From Solirubrobacterales bacterium (GTDB taxonomy: Bacteria > Actinomycetota > Thermoleophilia > Solirubrobacterales > 70-9): a DNA stretch of 59,203 nt. The notes beneath the pieces were generated by a model. It searched no databases, was not told where the DNA came from, and worked only from the letters and a program-made list of their open reading frames with translations. Shown here piece by piece: positions 53,596 to 59,203 of the stretch. The DNA lies in the NCBI GenBank assembly GCA_021323175.1, contig JAJTCK010000003.1:1-59203 (forward strand), in the 5' to 3' direction. Position 1 is the stretch's first letter. Every line of letters begins with the position of its first letter. The position numbers and the translations under genes are program-made.

Positions 53596-54604
53596 CGAGC
53601 ACCATCTCCTCCTTCTTCCCGAACAGCCCCTGCGGGCGGAACGCCATCAGCCCGATAAGCAGTAGCCCGGTGATCGCCAGTCGCAGAGCGGCGATCCTGG
53701 TCTCGGTGAAGGGCGGGTCCGGGAGGTCGATGAAGCGGGTTCCCTCGAGCACGAACCAGAACAGGATTGCGCCGACCGCGACTCCCTTGTAGTTGGCGAG
53801 ACCGCCGAGGATCAGCACGCTGAATGCGAAGAAGGTGACTAGGGGCTCGAAATTGATCGGGTAGACGGCGGCCAGGTTCAGGGCGAAGAAGAAGCCCCCG
53901 ATCGCCCCGAGGGTCGCCGAGAGGGCCAGAGACTGAAGCTTGAAGCGGAGCGTGCGCTTGCCGAGCGCCATGGCGGCATCCTCGTCCTCTCGGACCGCGC
54001 GTAGGACCCTTCCCCACGGAGTGTTGGTGAAGTAGGTCAGCGCGAATGTGGCCGCGATCGCCGTGGCCCACACGACGAGCAGCAGCGGGAAAAGGTCCTC
54101 CGGGTCGCTCCAGAAGAAGACGAGGTTGTCGTTGATCCAGTCCGAGGCCTCGCGCCACTCGTTGAAGTAGCACAGCGTCGGATCGTCCTCCGCGCAGGAG
54201 ATGCCCTGGTTGCCGCCGGTGAGTCCACGAGCGTTCTGCGCGAAGATTCGCACCACCTCCGCCATGGCGATGGTCGCGATCGCAAAGTAATCGGCCCGCA
54301 GGCGCAGGGCCGGCAGGCCGACTAGCAATCCGAAGGCGATCGTGATCAGCACCGCGAGCGGCAGTGCAAGCCAGAAGTTGATCTCGGCCTTGACGGTCAA
54401 GATGGCCATTGCGTAAGCGCCCACCGCCATGAACGCGGCCTGGCCGAAGTTGACGATGCCGGTGAACCCGACGTTGACCTGCAGCCCAAGGGCGAGGAGC
54501 GTGTAGATCCCGGCGATCACGCCGACGCCAATCCAGAACGCCGGCTCGGTGAGGGCCTCGAAGGTGACGGCGAGGGGCGCGACCGAGGTCGGATCCACGC
54601 TCAT
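53588..54604 (-). CDS. livM: branched-chain amino-acid ABC transporter permease LivM
   Basis: This 338-residue permease has the LivM motif LQVNVGFTGIVNFGQAAFM (about residues 43-61) and the coupling block RAVREDEDAAMALGKRTLRF. About ten hydrophobic segments are visible. It ends with FRPQGLFGKKEEMVLGE. The frame runs further upstream, but ATG 54604 overlaps the livH stop (ATGA) and gives the family length. An extended loop of about 35 residues (GNQGISCAEDDPTLCYFNEW) may be periplasmic. Confidence 0.93.
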   Translation of the reverse strand: MSVDPTSVAPLAVTFEALTEPAFWIGVGVIAGIYTLLALGLQVNVGFTGIVNFGQAAFMAVGAYAMAILTVKAEINFWLALPLAVLITIAFGLLVGLPALRLRADYFAIATIAMAEVVRIFAQNARGLTGGNQGISCAEDDPTLCYFNEWREASDWINDNLVFFWSDPEDLFPLLLVVWATAIAATFALTYFTNTPWGRVLRAVREDEDAAMALGKRTLRFKLQSLALSATLGAIGGFFFALNLAAVYPINFEPLVTFFAFSVLILGGLANYKGVAVGAILFWFVLEGTRFIDLPDPPFTETRIAALRLAITGLLLIGLMAFRPQGLFGKKEEMVLGE

Positions 54605-55611
54605 ATGGCTTTCGCCTTCCCGAAGATTCCTTGCGGCCTGATGATGAGCACGACCACCAGCACGACGAACCCGACCGCGACCTTCCAGCGTGCGTCGATC
54701 AGCAGGGTCGACCACTCGGTCATGACTCCGAGCACCATGCCGGCCGCCAGCGCTCCAAAGGCGTCACCGATCCCTCCCAGGATCACCGCCGCGAAGATGG
54801 GCAGGAGCAGCTCGAATCCGAGCTCCGGCCGGATATTGGTCGTCGCGGCGGCCATCACGCCCGCCAGGCCGGCCAGGGCGCCTGAGAAGATCCAGGTGTA
54901 GAGGATCACCCGCTTGGTGTCGATTCCGGACGTCTCCGCAAGATCGAGGTCATCCGAGAGAGCCCTCATCCGCTTTCCCAGCAGCGAATACCGGAGCATC
55001 AGGCCGACGGCCGCGATCACGACGATGCCGACGACGATCACGATCAGCTCGGTCTCTCCCACCCGCAGTCCCAGGAATTCCACGCTCGAGGTGTTGTCGA
55101 CGTCGAGCGAGCGGATCTCGGTGCCCCAGAACCATTGGATGACCGCGCGCAGAAGGAAGGCGAGGCCGATCGACATCAGAATCAGCTGCAGGAAGCCGGC
55201 CCGGCGCCTGCGCATCGGGCCCCACAGCGTGCGCTCGAACAGCAGCCCGAGCAGCGCGGTCGCCGCCATCGCCCAGAAGACCGCGACCACCAAGGGCGCG
55301 CCCCAGGTCACGTTGACCAGGTAGGCCATGTAGGCCCCGAAGGTGAGGAAGTCCCCGTGGGCGAAGTTGGTCAGCTTGAGGATCCCGTAGACGAGGGTCA
55401 AGCCGACCGCGCCCAGCGCGTAGATAGCGCCAAGGGAGAGCCCGTTGACGGTGGTCTGGAGGACGTCGTGCAGCCCTTCGCCGATCACGAGGGCGATGAA
55501 GATCGCGATGAGGATCAGGCTCGCCGCCAGAGCCGGGCTCTGCCTGAGTCTCTCCTCCAGCCGCCCCCGCATCGCGGTGGGCGCGGCGTCGGTCAGATGA
55601 CCGGCCTCCAT
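54601..55611 (-). CDS. livH: branched-chain amino-acid ABC transporter permease LivH
   Basis: This 336-residue permease has ILKLTNFAHGDFLTFGAYMA (about residues 75-94), RAVIQWFWGTEIRSLDV and the loop KRMRALSDDLDLAETSGIDT. It ends IRPQGIFGKAKAI. ATG 55611 is likely, though ATG 55572 is an alternative that removes a short polar head. The frame continues to 55722 without support. First gene of the operon livHMGF; a possible promoter lies at 55757-55785. Confidence 0.92.
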   Translation of the reverse strand: MEAGHLTDAAPTAMRGRLEERLRQSPALAASLILIAIFIALVIGEGLHDVLQTTVNGLSLGAIYALGAVGLTLVYGILKLTNFAHGDFLTFGAYMAYLVNVTWGAPLVVAVFWAMAATALLGLLFERTLWGPMRRRRAGFLQLILMSIGLAFLLRAVIQWFWGTEIRSLDVDNTSSVEFLGLRVGETELIVIVVGIVVIAAVGLMLRYSLLGKRMRALSDDLDLAETSGIDTKRVILYTWIFSGALAGLAGVMAAATTNIRPELGFELLLPIFAAVILGGIGDAFGALAAGMVLGVMTEWSTLLIDARWKVAVGFVVLVVVLIIRPQGIFGKAKAI

Positions 55612-55756
55612 CACCGGGGTGTCTATCTCATTCGGGGCTTCGGGGACACCGCGGCCGGTCCCTACCGGCGGGGGTTTGCTCCTAAGCCGCGGCGCCAGAA
55701 ACCGCGCTCCGTCGGCGTACATGTGCGCTGAAAGTCACACACGGGCCGGTTCTGCC

Positions 55757-55785
55757 ACTATTCAATGCACGACGGGGCGGTACAA
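55757..55785 (-). promoter_or_regulatory. possible promoter of livHMGF
   Basis: On the minus strand TTGTAC (55785-55780) and AATAGT (55762-55757) stand 17 bp apart, about 145 nt before livH. Only moderate matches to consensus. Confidence 0.4.
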
Positions 55786-55856
55786 ACGGCTAGATCGGAA
55801 GAAAGCGGGGCTCGGGGATGGAACGCAAGGATCGCGAATGGCGAGGTGGGGGCGGC

Positions 55857-56834
55857 ATGAGAGCTGGACGAGTGTTGGTCGCAGTCGCGGTGATGGCGGT
55901 GAGCCTCGTCGCTGCGTCCTCGGCCTCGTCAGCGCGCCTGGGTGAGCCTCCCGTGATCACGGGCGTTGCGGAGGTCGGCAGCACGCTGACCTCCAGCGCC
56001 CCCGGCGACAACGGCCGCTACAGATGGCAGCGCTGCGATCCCGACGCCGCGGCCTGCGCGGACGGGGACAGAAATGACCCCGATTGGGTCGACATCAACG
56101 GCGCCGACGCCAAGAGCTACACGATCCCCGCCGCGGATCACGGCTTCCTGATCCGGGTGCTCTCCAAGGACACGAAACTCGGGACGCAGTTCTCGGCCTC
56201 GGCGTCCGTGGGACCTGTGTTCGGCGTCGTCGAGCCTCCCGCCGAGGAGGACGTGCCGCAGCACGGCGTCCAGGTGATCGCCGAGCTCACGGGCGGAAGC
56301 ATCCGCTTCAAGCCCCCCGGGCAGACTGGCTTCAACCCACTCACAGAGACGACGCCGATCCCCGTCGGCTCGATCGTCGACGCTCGCAAGGGCGTTATCA
56401 GCGTCACCGCCGCTACCGGCGCCCTCGGCGACACGACTAAGGACCAGAAGTTCAAGTACTCCAAGGGCCTGTTCAAGGTGCTGCAGACGCCCGCCGCCAA
56501 CTCACTCGCGATCGCCAAGCTGATCGGGAAGCTGGGCTGCAAGTCCAAGGGCAAGGGCGGCAAGAAGGCCTCGGAGGCGCTAGCGACGACCTCGCGCAAG
56601 CGGCGGCGGCGGCGGCTCTGGGGCAGCGGCAGAGGCCGCTATGGGACGCGCGGTAAGGGCGGCACCGGAAGCGTCGTCGGCACCAAATACCTGACGGTCG
56701 AGAAGTGCGGGGGCACCCTGTTCAAGGTTCCGCCCCAGCCTGGCGAGGGTCACGGGATCAGCGTCGACCCCAAGGGCAAGAAGAAGCCGATCTTCCTCGC
56801 TCCCGGCGAGAGTTACTTCGCGAAAGCGCCCTGA
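55857..56834 (+). CDS. secreted protein with Ig-like and FecR-like domains
   Basis: This 325-residue exported protein begins MRAGRVLVAVAVMAVSLVAA, and cleavage is likely near ASSARL. Residues 30-120 match the Ig-like repeat of actinobacterial surface proteins (PPVITGVAEVGSTLTSS, YRWQRCDPDAAAC, YTIPAADHGFLIRVLSKD). The second half resembles FecR-type domains (TPIPVGSIVDARKGVISVTA, YLTVEKCGGTLFKV). Between lies a basic Lys/Arg stretch (RKRRRRRLWGSGRGRYGTRG). ATG 55818 is an alternative start. It overlaps the convergent cyclase gene by 22 bp. The role is unknown, probably cell-surface. Confidence 0.8.
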   Translation: MRAGRVLVAVAVMAVSLVAASSASSARLGEPPVITGVAEVGSTLTSSAPGDNGRYRWQRCDPDAAACADGDRNDPDWVDINGADAKSYTIPAADHGFLIRVLSKDTKLGTQFSASASVGPVFGVVEPPAEEDVPQHGVQVIAELTGGSIRFKPPGQTGFNPLTETTPIPVGSIVDARKGVISVTAATGALGDTTKDQKFKYSKGLFKVLQTPAANSLAIAKLIGKLGCKSKGKGGKKASEALATTSRKRRRRRLWGSGRGRYGTRGKGGTGSVVGTKYLTVEKCGGTLFKVPPQPGEGHGISVDPKGKKKPIFLAPGESYFAKAP

Positions 56835-58606
56835 TCCGCGGGCGGCCTCGTCGCGGTCGGCGCCCAGACCCTGATCTCATCCGCTCTTCCGCGAACCGCC
56901 ATCGAGTCGACGAACTCCAAGACTGAGTCGTCGGCCAGCAGCGCCCGCGTCGAGTCCGATACGAAGAGCTGGTGCCCGGTGCCCTTGGTCATCCCCTCAA
57001 GCCGGGCGGCGGTGTTGACCGTGTCCCCGATAACGGTGTAGTCGAGCCGCTTGCTCGAGCCCAGGTTTCCGGCCATGCCGGGCCCGCTGTTCAGCCCGAT
57101 CCCGATCTGAAACTGCTCGTCGATTTCGTGCTCGCGCATCCACTCGTTGACGCGAGGGAGTCGCACGGCGAGCATCTCCTGCGCCGACGCGAATGCCCTT
57201 TCGGCGTGGTCCTCGTACTCGATCGGGGCGCCGAAGACAGCCATGATCCCGTCGCCCATATAGGCGATCAGCGTGCCGCCGTGCTCCATCACGGCATCGG
57301 TCATCTCCTCGTGGTAGCGGTTGAGGATTTCGAGGACTTCCCCTGGGTCGCGCACCTCCGAGAAGGTGGTGAACCCGCGGATGTCGCTGAACATCACGGT
57401 CACGGTCACCCGCTGGCCGCCGAGGCGCAGGTCCTCGTCGGTGCGTGCCAGGACCTGGCCGACGACCGCTTCGGGCACGAAGCGCGCGAACGTGTCCCTG
57501 ACCCGTTGCCGCTCGTAGGTCTCCAGGAGGTAGTAGACGACCACGGAGCCGACGACCGATAGGCCCAGGGCCAGCATCGGGTAAACGACCGGCATGATCA
57601 GGCCGGAGTTAAAGGCGATCTGGTTGAGGATCAAGTAGACGATCCCGCCGCCGAGGGCCAGGCCGAGGCCTCGGAGGGGTGAGAGCCGGTAGCTGGCGAC
57701 GGGAGCGACGAGTCCCATGATCCCGATCAAGAGGATGTCCCAGCCCAGCGAGAGGGACTGCAGCGGGAATCCCTCCAGCGCGGTCGCGATGCCGTTCGCC
57801 TGGATCTCGGGCCCGGCCATCAGCTCGTCCTCTCCCGTCGTCGCCGTCGGCTTGACGTCCTTCAGGCTGGGGTCCGAGGCACCGATCACCACGATCTTGT
57901 CGCTGAAGGTTCCGGGGTCCACCTGCCCGTTGAGCACGCGGGAGAAGGGGACCGACGGATAGGTCTCGGGGCCGCCGGCGAAATCGATCCAAGCCTTCGG
58001 GCCACCCATGTCTCCCTCTGTGATCTCCTCGCCCTCGGCGGTCTCGGTGGAGGCGATGGGGAACGTCTCGAGTCCACCGACCGAGAACGGGAAGCGCCGG
58101 ATGACCCCGTCGGAGTCCTCTCCGAGCTGGGTGTTTGCGCCGCGTGCGCCGATGTCGTCGAGCAGGTCCTCACCGCCGAGGGCCCCGCTCTCACCGAACT
58201 GGTTCGGCTGGGTGTCCGCTAGCACCACCGTGCCCGGCCCGGCCCTCGCGACGGCGCTGACCAGCGCGTTGTCCTCAGCCAGCTTGGTCCGCTCGCGGAA
58301 CTCGACGTCATAGGCGATCGCCTTCGGCTCATCACGGCTGATCGCGTCGATCACCTGTCCGTGAAGCGAACGCGGATAGGGAAAGCGGATGTCCAGCTCC
58401 TGAGCCGTGGTGTCGTCGATAAGCACCAGGACGATGTCGTCTCGGGGCTGATCGTCCCCGCGAATCGAGAAACGGGCATCGACCGTGTTCAGCTCCGTCT
58501 CCCCCATCACACCCGCCGCGTAGCACGCGATCGCGATGGCGGCAGACGCGAGGCCGACCACAGCGAGCAGCTTCCCGTAGGCGCTGGTTCGGCCCCTTGA
58601 TACCAC
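56813..58606 (-). CDS. membrane adenylate/guanylate cyclase with CHASE2 sensor domain
   Basis: This 597-residue signalling protein has an N-terminal membrane helix (LAVVGLASAAIAIACYAAG). A CHASE2-type extracellular sensor follows (about residues 35-280, ending before WDILLIGIMGLVAPVASYR), then three further helices. The class III cyclase domain (about residues 400-575) holds VTVMFSDIRGFTTFSE with the metal Asp, YMGDGIMAVFGAPIEYEDH and RLDYTVIGDTVNTAARLEGM. It probably makes cAMP in response to an outside signal. The 3' end overlaps the Ig/FecR-like gene. Confidence 0.93.
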   Translation of the reverse strand: MVSRGRTSAYGKLLAVVGLASAAIAIACYAAGVMGETELNTVDARFSIRGDDQPRDDIVLVLIDDTTAQELDIRFPYPRSLHGQVIDAISRDEPKAIAYDVEFRERTKLAEDNALVSAVARAGPGTVVLADTQPNQFGESGALGGEDLLDDIGARGANTQLGEDSDGVIRRFPFSVGGLETFPIASTETAEGEEITEGDMGGPKAWIDFAGGPETYPSVPFSRVLNGQVDPGTFSDKIVVIGASDPSLKDVKPTATTGEDELMAGPEIQANGIATALEGFPLQSLSLGWDILLIGIMGLVAPVASYRLSPLRGLGLALGGGIVYLILNQIAFNSGLIMPVVYPMLALGLSVVGSVVVYYLLETYERQRVRDTFARFVPEAVVGQVLARTDEDLRLGGQRVTVTVMFSDIRGFTTFSEVRDPGEVLEILNRYHEEMTDAVMEHGGTLIAYMGDGIMAVFGAPIEYEDHAERAFASAQEMLAVRLPRVNEWMREHEIDEQFQIGIGLNSGPGMAGNLGSSKRLDYTVIGDTVNTAARLEGMTKGTGHQLFVSDSTRALLADDSVLEFVDSMAVRGRADEIRVWAPTATRPPADQGAFAK

Positions 58607-58638
58607 CGTTCACAGGCTCCGGATGGAGCGACGCGGGC

Positions 58639-58839
58639 TCACAGCCCCGCCTCACGCTTCGCGGTCTCCTGGGCCCGATAGGCCGCCACCGCGCGGCCCC
58701 GCAGCTCGGGCGAGGGCTGTGAGGTGAAGTCGTCGGTTACCAGCTCCATGAGCTCGTCGAAGCCCATGCGCCGGCTACCCACCGCCGCCCAATCGAAGCC
58801 GTAGATGCGCCGAACCAGGTCGACATCCCCTTCTCCCAT
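58639..58839 (-). CDS. short SnoaL-like fragment or small protein
   Basis: This 66-residue protein starts MGEGDVDLVRRIYGFDWAAV, which looks like the N-terminal helix of SnoaL-like (NTF2 fold) proteins (VELVRRIYEAWN-type), and continues with FDELMELVTDDFTSQPSPEL. Full-length members have about 130 residues, so half the fold is missing. Reading stops at TGA (58641-58639), and the cyclase start follows after 32 bp. It could be a truncated remnant or a small helical protein. Confidence 0.5.
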   Translation of the reverse strand: MGEGDVDLVRRIYGFDWAAVGSRRMGFDELMELVTDDFTSQPSPELRGRAVAAYRAQETAKREAGL

Positions 58840-58890
58840 ACGCCGTACTAAATCACGACGCGAGTAATGACGCCTGCGCTGATTCCGGCC

Positions 58891-59202
58891 TCAACCGCCC
58901 TCGCCGGCCTGCTCGACGGCCAGGAGCGCCACCTCATAGCGCTCCACCGAAGCCGTCTCGCCGGGCCCGGTTACCTCCTCGCGCACGCGCGTCGCCTCCC
59001 CCTCGCCCGCCTGCAACGCCTCCTCGTCTGCCCAGAGCGAGATTACGACGATCGTTCCACTCTGCCGGTCGGCGAGAAGCGCGACGCCCTTCATGTCTTC
59101 GGTCTGCCCGAACTCGGTCGGCAGGACCTGCTTCTTTTCCTCCAGGGCCTGATCTATCGCCTCGGGCGCCGCGCCCTCGTAGCGGGTTACACGAGCATGC
59201 AT
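58891..59202 (-). CDS. dimeric alpha-beta barrel protein, ABM-like
   Basis: This 103-residue protein begins MHARVTRYEGAAPEAIDQAL and has a central ALLADRQSGTIVVISLWADEE and a C-terminal RYEVALLAVE. This strand-helix-strand layout resembles antibiotic biosynthesis monooxygenase (ABM) and related ferredoxin-like-fold proteins. ATG at 59202 lies next to the right edge of the window and seems complete. No catalytic residue can be assigned, and the assignment is only at fold level. Confidence 0.6.
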   Translation of the reverse strand: MHARVTRYEGAAPEAIDQALEEKKQVLPTEFGQTEDMKGVALLADRQSGTIVVISLWADEEALQAGEGEATRVREEVTGPGETASVERYEVALLAVEQAGEGG

Positions 59203-59203
59203 G

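Overview
The window is GC-rich bacterial DNA, densely packed with genes, many of them starting at GTG or TTG and joined by 1-4 nt stop/start overlaps. Several features point to Actinomycetota: a CGAAC-N4-GTTCG LexA box, a HAIR-like (HspR) operator before hsp20, a ydaO-type (c-di-AMP) leader before an RlpA-like gene, GTP-type PEP carboxykinase, WS/DGAT acyltransferase and tRNA genes without an encoded CCA. Ccm-type cytochrome c maturation, Tgt and an Ig-like/FecR-like secreted protein suggest a deep lineage such as Thermoleophilia (Solirubrobacterales). That placement is inference. No phage, IS element, CRISPR array or plasmid module was found, so this looks like a chromosomal core region.

Layout. 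0-18 kb is mostly central and acyl-CoA metabolism: thioesterase, TrpB2, pckG, WS/DGAT, an orphan hydrogenase maturation protease beside a relic of a NiFe-hydrogenase large subunit, a SucCD-like acyl-CoA synthetase with a FixX-like ferredoxin, an AMP-dependent acyl-CoA ligase, an MFS carrier, a class III aminotransferase, a DUF255 protein and glutamine synthetase. 18-22 kb holds RNA and regulatory features: c-di-AMP riboswitch and RlpA, RNase P RNA, LexA with its SOS box, tRNA-Leu(GAG). 22-30 kb carries cytochrome c maturation genes in two blocks (ccmE-ccmF-ccmI-like on minus, tlpA/ccmG-ccmH on plus) with secG, a 40-bp tandem repeat and tRNA-Gly(CCC). 30-38 kb holds argS, rlmH, an M48 protease, a phosphoesterase, a lipoprotein/Ser-Thr kinase pair, tgt and hsp20. 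38-49 kb has the glycolytic operon gap-pgk-tpiA-gpmI, an ABC-2 exporter, and uvrC-rapZ followed by an R2-like oxidase. 49-56 kb has a cupredoxin lipoprotein and a Liv-type ABC importer (livK convergent with livHMGF). The end carries a secreted Ig/FecR-like protein overlapping a CHASE2 adenylate cyclase.

The most notable observations are: the C-terminal Cys motif of a NiFe hydrogenase beside an intact maturation protease with no enzyme body; an ArgRS whose HIGH signature reads TAAG; a Cys-type CcmE; the R2-like oxidase following uvrC-rapZ where yvcK and whiA are expected; a 40-bp palindrome-containing tandem repeat whose first copy supplies an SDR stop codon; an enoyl-CoA hydratase whose only plausible full-length start is AUC; and a near-perfect operator over the promoter of a cysteine-less AhpD-like protein.
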